A stretch of DNA of 64,000 bases from Siphonodentalium dalli (Eukaryota; Mollusca; Scaphopoda; Gadilida; Siphonodentaliidae), in the NCBI GenBank assembly GCA_032622095.1, contig CP136066.1:106413319-106477318 (forward strand), read 5' to 3'. The notes beneath the pieces were generated by a model. The model was not told the origin of the DNA. It ran no database searches and was given only the letters and a program-made list of their open reading frames with translations. The position numbers and the translations under genes were made by a program. This document shows positions 32,833 through 41,427 of the stretch, piece by piece; positions within the stretch are counted from its first letter, which is position 1, and each line of letters begins with the position of its first letter.

Positions 32833-32855
32833 TTCTTTCTCCTTGATTCTTGCAG

Positions 32856-32960
32856 ATTTTCTTAGTTATGGAGAAACTGAAAGGTGATATGCTGGAGATG
32901 ATTCTTTCCTGTACTCATGGTCACCTATCAGAAAGAGTCACTAAATTCCTTATCTCACAG
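32856..32960 (+). CDS. PRKD: PRKD exon: hinge and helices D/E of the kinase domain
   Basis: The 105-bp exon (35 codons, phase 0 at both ends) reads [20 protein letters not shown], then [21 protein letters not shown] is the hinge; GDMLEMIL and the TKFLISQ helix are PKD-typical. The acceptor is TTCTTGCAG and the donor CAG|GTAAGT. Its last ~72 bases plus the donor are repeated three more times directly downstream. Reading on through the first donor meets TGA within the second unit (ILP*), so use of downstream donors would truncate the kinase. The first donor is therefore the productive one. Confidence 0.96.
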
Positions 32961-33240
32961 GTAAGTGGTCTATGTTATATGCTGGAAATGATTCTACCCT
33001 GAACTCATGGTCACCTATCAGAAAGAGTCACTAAATTCCTTATCTCACAGGTAAGTGGCCTTATGTTATATGCTGGAAATGATTCTACCCTGGACTCATG
33101 GTCACCTATCAGAAAGAGTCACTAAATTCCTTATCTCACAGGTAAGTGGCCTTATGTTATATGCTGGAAATGATTCTACCCTGGACTCATGGTTACCTAT
33201 CAGAAAGAGTTACTAATTCCTTATCTCACAGGTAAGTTGT
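32889..33240 (+). repeat. Fourfold tandem repeat of an exon end and its splice donor
   Basis: Units of 90-91 bp begin ATGCTGGA(G/A)ATGATTCT at 32889, 32979, 33070 and 33161. Each ends TATCTCACAG|GTAAG, giving candidate donors at 32961, 33051, 33142 and 33232. The second unit has TGA where the exon has TGT. The third and fourth have TGG. The fourth unit also lost one A (ACTAATTCC). Only the first unit is the real exon; the others are intronic copies. Confidence 0.93.
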
Positions 33241-33790
33241 CCCGGTAATTAGTTACGGTCCTTGGCGACTTAGAATTTGCCAATTATTTTGGTTCCGGGT
33301 GAAAACTTTAGTCTTAGTTGTCTGATTGTTTTCAAATTGTGTATGTGGATTAGCCACATGAAAATACAGGTCAAGTTCGAATTGGGATTGGGTTCTGCCC
33401 ATTTTTTCCAGAGTTATGGTCCTTGTAGACTTAGAATTTGCCAGGTGATAACTTTAGTTTTATTTTTCTGATTGTTTTCAAATTTGGTGTATTCATTACT
33501 CATATGAAAATACAAGTTAAGTTTGAATTGGAGTTCCGTCCACCTGTTTTTACCAGACCGAAGTTATGGTCCTTGTTGACTTATAATTTTACAATTAATT
33601 TGGTTTCCGGGTGATAGCTTTAGTTATAGTTATCTGTTTATTTTAAGTTGGCATATGGATTACTCATGAAAATACAGATCAAGTTCGAATTTAGGTTTGG
33701 TCTGCCCATTTTTACCGCAATCATTCTACAAAGCCTGAGCTCCAAATGAAGGCACCGTTTCGGGGAAACTGGCCAGGTGGCCTTTTATTT
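33241..33790. repeat. Pearl/Helitron-like core units in a PRKD intron
   Basis: Three to four ~145-bp units carry GAATTTGCCA, TTTTGGTTCCGGGTGA or variants, TCTGATTGTTTTCAAATT, AAAATACAGGTCAAGTTCGA and CAGAGTTATGGTCCTTG. They end near GGGGAAACTGGCCAGGTGG. No gene. Confidence 0.65.
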
Positions 33791-34082
33791 ATACCTAGAA
33801 AGTTATTGCAACTTCAATAATTTTGTCCAAGCTTTTATTCATTATATCTTAGTTAATTGTTTTGAAACTTGACATGGACATAGGAACATATGCACCAGCA
33901 AATTCCAATGGTGAGGTTAGTCGGAATAATCTAAATTTTTACCATGAATTTTTGTTTTTAGAGATTGGTGAAGCACTGTGTGCATGGTCTCTATATATAT
34001 GAAGTTTTATGTTATACTGTCTCATGTACATTAGTTGTTCAACACCGCTATTCAATCTCTATTTCACACCTTTTCTTCACAG

Positions 34083-34181
34083 ATCCTGTGTGCCCTGAAA
34101 CATTTGCATTCCAAACATATTGTCCACTGTGATCTGAAGCCAGAAAATGTATTGCTTTCTTCAGAATCAGCTTTCCCTCAG
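34083..34181 (+). CDS. PRKD: PRKD exon: catalytic loop HCDLKPEN
   Basis: The 99-bp exon (33 codons, phase 0 at both ends) reads [20 protein letters not shown], then [21 protein letters not shown] is the catalytic loop with the base aspartate, the lysine and the metal-binding asparagine. Cys in place of the usual Arg of HRD is normal for protein kinase D, so the enzyme should be active. The acceptor follows CACCTTTTCTTCACAG and the donor is CAG|GTTAGT. Longer open frames here simply run past the donor. Confidence 0.96.
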
Positions 34182-34661
34182 GTTAGTAGGAATATTGCAA
34201 TGGGATATCATATATCCTTCTTTTATCATATACTATAAATTAAATAGGTATGGATGTTTGCCATTGCAAGAGATTGTCAATAGGTGGTGTTCGCTTTTTG
34301 GGTTTGAAGCATTGATTTTTAGCTCATTGCTATGCATTAAAGATATTCTTTTTTGTCTGACGGTGCAGAAGTAACCATCGGTCAATGAATTCAATCAATG
34401 GAACTTGATATGATGGTTTGTGAAGTAAGACATATTTCAAAACCGCATTTAATTAGATTACATGATTATGTTGAGTTGTATTGTATCTTAAACACTAAAC
34501 TTGCAAATCACAAAAAAAAAAACACAATGTTTTGACCTAAAGCAAAACTCAAAGTTGCATGCTGACTGAAAGAAACATTCAAGATGTGTTGTCTAATATT
34601 CTTTATTATTAATTTTTTATTTCTTGACAACATAACTTTTTCACTACACTTTAATCTTCAG

Positions 34662-34746
34662 GTAAAATTATGTGATTTTGGTTTTGCAAGAATCATCGGT
34701 GAGAAGTCATTCAGGAGATCTGTGGTGGGAACTCCGGCTTATCTAG
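34662..34746 (+). CDS. PRKD: PRKD exon: DFG motif and activation loop
   Basis: The 85-bp exon reads [20 protein letters not shown], then VVGTPAYL plus one base. DFG supplies the magnesium-binding aspartate. [15 protein letters not shown] is the PKD activation loop, in which the two serines correspond to those phosphorylated by PKC and by autophosphorylation in vertebrate PKD. The acceptor follows CACTTTAATCTTCAG and the donor is CTAG|GTAATT. The trailing G completes an Ala codon with CT of the next exon (GTPAYLAPE), confirming the junction to 36253. The exon ends in phase 1. Confidence 0.97.
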
Positions 34747-34759
34747 GTAATTCTACTCT

Positions 34760-34905
34760 CTTTCACAGAAGACAGACAGACGAACAGATAATACAACTGC
34801 AGAAAGATTACTTTTCTTTGGTGGGAAATGTTCATTTAATAAGTTCAACAGACGGCAGGCCATTTGAACTTATTTTTTTAGCGTTTCCTGACAAACCTGG
34901 AAATA
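34760..34905. mobile_element. TTAA family B fragment in a PRKD intron
   Basis: GGGAAATGTTCATTTAATAA and its partner TTGAACTTATTTTTTTAGCG are recognisable, with decayed outer parts (ACAGACAGACGAACAGATAA). Confidence 0.6.
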
Positions 34906-34909
34906 AGTA

Positions 34910-35163
34910 AAGTTTTGGTACTGCAGTGTACTGCACAAAATGACACCATTTTCTTTGTGCCAGTCATTACTAATTTTGTGTCTTTCAAAGTATATGCTAT
35001 TGAGGAATATATTCCAGATAACTTATGTGCCAAATATGACTTCTATTACGTAAAATGAGTCTCGGTAAATACCAACCAAATAGAACACTGAAAAATACAA
35101 AAATCGCAGAGAAATATTTGTTCACTTAACAACATGCATGGCGCATACTATCCGAAAATCTAA
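34910..35163. other. Intron stretch with no recognised feature
   Basis: Nothing that I can name lies between the family B fragment and the hAT-like insertion. Confidence 0.4.
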
Positions 35164-35171
35164 CCATTTTC

Positions 35172-35770
35172 TAGAGCTGGGACGGTTATGGGTTTTTCGT
35201 GACCGGTTATGAACGGCAAAAAAACCGCGATTAACCGGTTAACCACATATTATAGGTACTATTATGGGTGGGTAAGCCCAGTATTCAGAACGGCGATGAT
35301 TGTGATGCTCACTGACATGGTAAGTTTGAGAACGGCTCCTGCCCATTATACAAAGAAGGGGGGGGGGAATGGATTGAAGGGCCGGGGAGTCTCAAGAAAT
35401 AACTAGTCGTTGATAACAAAAACAATTATCTTCCTGATAATAATACTGAATACGAGTCATGCGATGTGACAATGTTGTAAGATCACACGTGTGCTGACCC
35501 TTTGATGTTTCGTTTTGACGTCGGCAGGCTGTTAAATGTAGCCTTCAAAGAGCCGACACCCACACCGCGTTTGATGTTGTTCCGTCAATCTCGGATTCAT
35601 TTTAATTGACGGAGACAGATTAACCCTCTTATAGCCAGTTATAGCTGACCATCACAGTGATCATACACTATAATAGTGATGTTACGGTTAACCGACCACG
35701 GCAAATCCGTGACCGGTCACGGCCATAGTTGGTGGTTAACCGGTTTAGCCGCATAACCGTCCCAGCTCTA
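35172..35770. mobile_element. hAT-like element N3 with a perfect 8-bp target duplication
   Basis: The ends TAGAGCTGGGACGGTTATG and CATAACCGTCCCAGCTCTA are exact complements over 19 bp, with further GTGACCGGTTA/TAACCGGTT subterminal motifs. CCATTTTC lies directly on both sides (35164-35171 and 35771-35778). An 8-bp duplication with TAGAGCTGGG ends is typical of hAT elements. Its 599 bp have no transposase. A 65-codon frame at 35209-35406 is not convincing. Only one copy is in the window. Confidence 0.9.
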
Positions 35771-36252
35771 CCATTTTCGCCATATTGAATTTGAAATGAA
35801 AACTGAAGGCACATGCATTCCTTAAAATAAAATAAAAGCATGTGTTAATGGACTATCAATACAATAATACATGCATCAATTGGTTTATATGGAAACAAGA
35901 GTTATTTGTTATTGACAATTTATTGACATAAATATAAGTTGATTTTCCTTCATTTCGAAGACAGCCGCTATCTTTTATCGATTGATAGCAAGAAACATGA
36001 TGATGCATGCCATATAAGGTATGCGCTACATTGCGTCTCATGTTAATTGCGTTGAAAATAGAATCTCTCCGTTTGTGTGTGTTAACGGATAAAATGTAAC
36101 GAACGCATTTCCACCATCTGAATGCCTTAGTGTTCTTGTCTGTAATCCAATATCAACGCAAGGTTTGCAACTTAACGCTACTTTTCTAGCCATAAATTTT
36201 TGAAAAATGTGTGAGGTGTAAGGATATAATATTTTGTCTTTTCTTTTTGTAG

Positions 36253-36322
36253 CTCCAGAAGTTCTCAAGAGTAAAGGTTACAACAGGTCACTGGACATGT
36301 GGTCAGTGGGTGTTGTCTTTAT
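36253..36322 (+). CDS. PRKD: PRKD exon: APE motif and DMWSVG helix F
   Basis: The 70-bp exon starts after TTTCTTTTTGTAG and completes the Ala codon from the previous exon. It reads [20 protein letters not shown], then VVF and AT. APE closes the activation segment, and DMWSVG anchors helix F. Continuing the frame hits TGA at once (TTT ATG TGA), so the donor must be AT|GTGAGG at 36323, a good consensus. The exon ends after two bases of a codon (phase 2). Neither C-lobe exon found downstream can accept that phase, so at least one exon, of length 2 modulo 3, is missing between them. Confidence 0.95.
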
Positions 36323-36589
36323 GTGAGGTATGAGTTATTATAACCTATCTCCGGCAACATGGGGCGATGGGGGGTACATAAACATTTCATACCTCTATGC
36401 CTATTTCAAAAAGAGACATTCAGGTATCAAATTTCCATGTACCCCAAGTGTTGAAAATACACTTGGCGAGAGCCATCTTTGTTTCACTCTAGGTTGTAAC
36501 ACCTGATTTATAGCATTTATGAACATGAACAAATATGAACTGAGTTTGTTTGTATATGGCATAATGTGACTTGATCAATAATGTCTTGA

Positions 36590-36835
36590 TCGAGTTCGAA
36601 AACTGGCCAGGTCTGTGTATTTTGGGCAGAGCTACGGTCCTTAATTAATTAATTTTTGTGAATTTTGATCATGATAGCACAATGACTTGAAGAAATATCA
36701 TTAGATCTTGTTGATATGAGACTTGCTCAACAATGTCTTGATCGGGTTCGAAAACTGGCCAGGTCTGCCTACTTTAGCGGAGTTACGGCCCGTAATTAGT
36801 TTACTTTTGTGAAATTTGATCACTATCATAAGCAG
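36590..36835. repeat. Two Pearl/Helitron-like core units
   Basis: GTCTTGATCGAGTTCGAAAA, CTGGCCAGGTCTG and GAGCTACGGTCC(T/C) recur at about 36591 and 36731, ~140 bp apart. Confidence 0.7.
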
Positions 36836-37719
36836 AGCTGTTAAGTTGCACGGATTCTCCGTGAGACTCACGGATTTCCACGGCAATTCCGCAAACACGG
36901 ATAACCCCCCAATTTCTCACGGATTCGTCAAAACACCACATTGAAAATCCCAAAAACGAAGTTTTTTTATTTTTTAAATTCGTGCATTTGCGGGAATTCC
37001 CCCAAATGACAGTGACTTCCTTATTTCCGGTACCGTAAATACCCACACATTAACATTCACAGAATGTACCGTCGGTCACTTTTGATTGAAGACTCAAGTT
37101 GTGGTGAACTGTGACTGATATTAATTGATTTTCACACTCTGGTGAAGCCACACATATAAAGGGTGTTGTTTTAGTAAACAATACGTATAATTACAAGTGT
37201 GCAAAGTTCTGTATTGTTAGGCCTCATTGATGAACATTTCTTAGTAAGTCGGATTAGTGGCATGAATTGCAGACGAAATAAAACAATACGTTTAATCACA
37301 AGTGTGCAGCTGTATTGTGAGGCCCCATTGATGAACACAAGTAATGGATACTTTATGATTTAAGTTCACTGATAGTGGTATGCATTGAGAACGGAATGTG
37401 TCTTTTATTTTGCGGGTAAAACTTTTAAGACGGGTCATTTTGTACTTTCGGTTTCACGCATACATGTCCGGTTGTAACCTGTGTAACTCGGGTTCGTTTT
37501 GACTAACTTTAAACAAAGTTTCTGCTTCTTAAAATTTGTTAATAAATGGTGGAATGTGTGCATTTTCTTTTGTGGGTTAAATCGTAAGACGAGTCCATTT
37601 TGTCGTTTATTAGTTGTTGTACTTTCGGTTTCGCGCATATCCGGCTGTATCCGCTGGAATTCTGAGTATTTTTTACGAAGTGTGATCTGCTTCTTTCTTT
37701 TCAATAAATGGTGGTATCT
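36836..37719. repeat. Intron block of local tandem duplications up to the assembly gap
   Basis: CACGGATT/CCGTGAG repeats lie at about 36850-36930. CAATACGTATAATTACAAGT at 37177 recurs as CAATACGTTTAATCACAAGT at 37284, with GGCCTCATTGATGAACA after each. From about 37395 a ~155-bp unit with TTTGTACTTTCGGTTTC and AATAAATGGTGG repeats about twice and runs into the gap. Local repetition is probably why the assembly broke here. Confidence 0.65.
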
Positions 37720-37819
37720 NNNNNNNNNNNNNNNNNNNNNNNNNNNNNNNNNNNNNNNNNNNNNNNNNNNNNNNNNNNNNNNNNNNNNNNNNNNNNNNNN
37801 NNNNNNNNNNNNNNNNNNN
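37720..37819. other. Assembly gap of 100 Ns
   Basis: Exactly 100 Ns, the usual placeholder for a gap of unknown length. Tandem repeats lie on both sides. The PRKD exon that should follow the DMWSVG exon (the family's SLSGTFPFNE region) is not found anywhere between 36322 and 49060, and this gap is the simplest place for it. Confidence 0.98.
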
Positions 37820-38885
37820 GACATCTCCGTCCGTACTTCCGTCCGTCCGTACAAACATTTTGCATTATTGTTCAGCAACCGCTAGGCAGATTTAACTGAT
37901 ATTTGGTATGGTGATAGAGCAGCATGGGGGAACAGCTACATGCATAGCGCGGGTTTTGTCCACCCATTTTCACCAGAGTTATGGCCCTTTTTTGACTTAG
38001 AAAATTCAATTTTGTCCGTCCGTACAAACATTTTGCATTATTGTTCAGCAACCGCTGGGCAGATTTAGCTGCTGATATTTGGTATGGTGATATAGCAGCA
38101 TGGGGGGAACAGCTACATGCATAGAGCGGGTTTCGTCCACCCATTTTCACCAGAGTTATGGCCCTTTTTTCACTTAGAAAATTCAATTTTTCACTTTGTT
38201 TTTTTGGTTTCCAGATGATAGTGTGAGCTTTGGTTGTACGATTGCAAATCCCATATTTTTGTGGATCAGTTATATGAAAATACATGTCAAGTGCGAATTT
38301 GGGTATGATCTGATGATTTTTGCCAGAGTTATGGCCCTTTTTTCAACTTAGAAAATTTCAATTTTTGTCCGTCCGTACAAACATTTTGCATTATTGTTCA
38401 GCAACCGCTGGGCAGATTTAGCTGATATTTGGTATGGTGATAGAGCAGCATGGGGGAACAGCTACATGCATAGCGCGGGTTTCGTCCACCAATTTTCACT
38501 AGAGTTATGGCCCTTTTTTCACTTAGAAAATTCAATTTTTTTTGGTTTCCAAATGATAGCGTGAGCTTTGGTGGTACGATTGCAAATCCCGTATTTTTGT
38601 GGATCAGTTATATGAAAATACATGTCAAGTGCGAATTTGTGTATGATCTGATGATTTTTGCAAGAGTTATGGCCCTTTTTTCAACTTAGAAAATTTGAAT
38701 TTTTGCTTGTTTTTGGGTTTCCGGATCGCTTGTTTTTGGGTTTCCAGAATTTCTAGTACGAACTTCTTTTGGAATGGTCATATAGACTTCCTCGGATATC
38801 CGCAGTTTCGTCCATGCTTAATCCGAATTGCTACCGTCGGGGGCAAATGCCACGCGACAGCGTACCTCTTGTTTTATATTATTAC
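37820..38885. repeat. Pearl/Helitron-like element with alternating core units
   Basis: A CCGTCCGTCCGTAC tract is followed by units with AACATTTTGCATTATTGTTC and GGTATGGTGATAGAGCAGCA (from about 37850, 38025 and 38380). These alternate with a second unit type having ACGATTGCAAATCCC and TGGATCAGTTATATGAAAAT (from about 38205 and 38560). Both unit types end in GAGTTATGGCCC and a TTAGAAAATT phrase. Open frames on both strands here follow the repeats and are not genes. Confidence 0.75.
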
Positions 38886-39600
38886 TAGCCGATGAGCCCG
38901 ACGTTGTCCGGGCTATTCAAAAACCAAATTTCAAGTCGATAGCTCTACCCGTTTCCGAGATCTGGTCTGCGCATGCGCGAAGCTGGCATCGCACGGGCTC
39001 GGCGACCCGATAAAATTCGTATCCGGGGCAAGATACATTCACATACCAAATTTCAAGTCGATAGCTCCACCCGTTTCCGAGATCTCGTCTGCGCATCGCG
39101 CGAAGCTGGCGTCGCGATGAGCCCGACGTTGTCCGGGCTATTCAAAAACCAAATTTCAAGTCGATAGCTCTACGCAGCCCGACATTGTACGGGCTATTCA
39201 AAAACCAAATTTCAAGTCGATAGCTCTACCCATTTCCGAGATCTCGTCTGCGCATGCGCGAAGCTGGCGTCGCACGGGGTCGGCGACCCGATAAAATTTG
39301 TATCCGGGGCAAGATACATTCACATACCAAATTTCAAGTCGATAGCTCCACCCGTTTCCGAGATCTCGTCTGCGCATGCGCGAAGCTGGCGTCGCACGGG
39401 CTCGGCGACCCGATAAAATTCGTATCCGGGGCAAGATACATTCACATACCAAATTTCAAGTCGATAGCTCAACCCGTTTCCGAGATCTCGTCTGCGAATG
39501 CGCTGCACGGGCGTCGCACGGGCTCGCCAATACGACAATGACCACCGCCTGGTCAAACTACACACACGTACCAAGTTTCGTCCAGATCGGTCGAGAATCG
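38886..39600. repeat. Tandem repeat of ~115-165 bp, GC-richer than its surroundings
   Basis: Five to six copies of CCAAATTTCAAGTCGATAGC, CC(G/A)TTTCCGAGATC, GTCTGCGCATGCGCGAAGC and CGGCGACCCGATAAAAT. The composition differs clearly from the AT-rich neighbourhood. Frames of 60-95 codons on both strands mirror the repeat. It continues into CGTCCAGATCGGTCGAGAAT and an ACAG microsatellite, suggesting the 3' part of a retroelement or a helitron-type repeat. Confidence 0.8.
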
Positions 39601-39617
39601 TAGATTTGTATTAATGA

Positions 39618-39647
39618 CAAACAGACAGACAGACAGACAGACAGAGG
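39618..39647. repeat. ACAG microsatellite
   Basis: A run of CAGA units ends the preceding tandem repeat. Confidence 0.9.
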
Positions 39648-39668
39648 TTTTCAAAATATATATGAGAT

Positions 39669-40021
39669 GGTAAGAAATGCCGAGAAAACTATAAAAAAAA
39701 GAGTTTAACTTAAACCCAATAATAGCATAAATATGTCAAAATATTACCTTATGATTCTATCATTTAATTTGCTTTATATAGTCATGAAATGGCGAGAAAT
39801 TAACTTTATATGAGCAAAATTTGATAGAGTAAGAATTTGGGGTGGGGGGGGGGGGGGGGGGGGTAGATACCCAGGCCTGAGTATCTCCCCCCCCCCCCCC
39901 AAATTCTTACTCTATCAAATTTTGCTCATATAAAGTTAATTTCTCGCCATTTCATAACTATATAAAGCAAATTAAGCAATAAAATCATACGTTTAATTTT
40001 TGTCATATGTAGCCGCTGGGT

Positions 40022-40059
<38 letters not shown>

Positions 40060-40340
40060 AGATACTCAGAGCCTGGATATTTCCCCCCCCCCCACCCCAA
40101 ATTCTTACTCTATTAAATGTTCTCATATAAAGTTAATTTCTCGTCATTTCATGACAATATAAAGCAAAATAAACGATAAAATCGTAAGGTAATATTTTTA
40201 CATATTTATGCTATTGGGTTGGGTTAAACTTCAAAATAAATGATTTTTTTTTTTAATAGTTTTCTCGGCATTTCTTACCATAACAATATAAAATAAGTGA
40301 GGAAAAAAAAATATATGAGTGGGGGGGAAGATACCCAGGG

Positions 40341-40376
<36 letters not shown>

Positions 40377-40400
40377 GATACCCCGGGGGGAACATACCCA
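39669..40400. repeat. Large inverted repeat with long poly-G/poly-C tracts
   Basis: The arm at about 39669-39848 (GGTAAGAAATGCCGAGAAAA .. AGAGTAAGAATTTGGGG) is complementary to about 40094-40281 and, over its inner ~110 bp, also to 39901-40010. G runs of about 20 (39844-39863), 37 (40022-40058) and 34 (40342-40375) bases, and C runs of about 14 (39887-39900) and 11 (40083-40093), lie between the arms with GATACCCAGG or GATACTCAG motifs. Such tracts can form quadruplexes, and their lengths may be assembly-uncertain. Proline-rich minus-strand frames here are translated poly-G. Confidence 0.88.
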
Positions 40401-40561
40401 GGGGGAGATAAACTGTTACACCGGCATATGCTTGGGTAAATGTTTTTGATTGTTTATCAAGAATCATCTGTAATTTTTGTCTATGGGAGTCTATATTAAA
40501 ATAATGGAAGACAGATTTATAATCATCAACAAATAACTCTTCACCTGTTTATTTCATATAG

Positions 40562-40650
40562 CTGTCGGAATGTTGGATGTCATGCTCATACTAGATCCAT
40601 TGAAGCGAGTGACACCAAATGATGCATTGTATAAGCCGTGGTTAAGCAAG
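40562..40650 (+). CDS. Candidate alternative (mutually exclusive) PRKD exon, or a trapped exon of another kinase
   Basis: After a pyrimidine-rich acceptor (TCACCTGTTTATTTCATATAG) an 89-bp stretch reads (A)VGMLDVMLILDPLKR, then VTPNDALYKPWLSK. This is the helix H/I end of a kinase C-lobe, with the conserved Arg of DPxKR and a PWL near the end. It occupies the same position as the canonical exon at 49060 (AIDLISNLLQVKMRKR, FTVDKSSAHVFLQ). The first 16 residues align without gaps, the entry phase is the same (G|CT), the exit phase is the same (0), and it is one codon longer. Its residues look more like AMPK-type kinases than PKD. The donor, AAG|GTTAAA, is weak; reading through gives VKFPI and a stop, so a truncated form is also possible. 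Confidence 0.55.
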
Positions 40651-41045
40651 GTTAAATTTCCTATCTAATCATCCTATTCTCCGCAACTCAGCTAATGATG
40701 ATATCTTATGATGGCTGTTTAGTACATATAGATCTTTGTTGTACCTTTGAAAAACTTTCAGAATTTTGTTGGCAAACACCAAAATCACAATTGCTTTTGA
40801 GAATTATTGGATGTTGACATCACTTTATTTATAAGAAGATTGTCAAAGGTGAATAAGTGCATTCTATCTGTGTGTGCCTTGTGAGGCAATAGCACTCAGT
40901 TGCGATTTATATTTCCAAGAGAGCATAGCAAAATAGCTTTACATTATATTGTTCAAATAGCCATATTAACAACATCAACTGCTGTATGACGCCCTTAACA
41001 AAGAAGTCTTTGAAGACATTAATATTACTGGATAATGATGAAATA

Positions 41046-41258
41046 CAGTAATGCCCTAAATAATCAACTCCTTAACCACAGCAGAAATATGAGTATTTTT
41101 TCAGGATTTAGTCGGAAATATGGCTTGTTGCCATTCATCAGAAAGCTCTCACTGAGAGCTTTCCGATAAATGGCAACAAGCCATATTTCTGACTAAATCC
41201 TGAAAAATTGCATATAATTCTGCTGTGATTAAGGAGTCAATTATTTAGGGCATTACTG
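41046..41258. mobile_element. TA-flanked palindromic MITE, copy 9 (complete)
   Basis: 213 bp with both arms complete from CAGTAATGCCCTAAATAATC to the complementary right end, flanked by TA. The centre is GAAAGCTCTCACTGAGAGCT followed by TTC. This is one of the best-preserved copies. Confidence 0.92.
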
Positions 41259-41427
41259 TAATTTGTAATCAAATTATTTTTTAAAAGCTTATTCTCATTT
41301 GTCTTCTTATCAAAGTGCATGTTCTACGCAAAACATGTGATTGAGATTCTTAGACCATAGAGAATTCTAATTGGACAATCATCGTCTGATAACATCGCTG
41401 CATCCCCCTGACACCATGACACTGACA

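Noticed and set aside
36323-36330. Premature stop (TTT ATG TGA) in the PRKD exon
   Set aside because: A consensus donor (GTGAGG) precedes the stop codon's completion, so the TGA is intronic.
39198-39603. Several 75-95-codon frames on both strands
   Set aside because: They are frames of the tandem repeat at 38886-39600 and repeat its period; no domain is visible.
40231-40467. Proline-rich minus-strand protein
   Set aside because: The proline run is the translation of a poly-G tract inside an inverted repeat.
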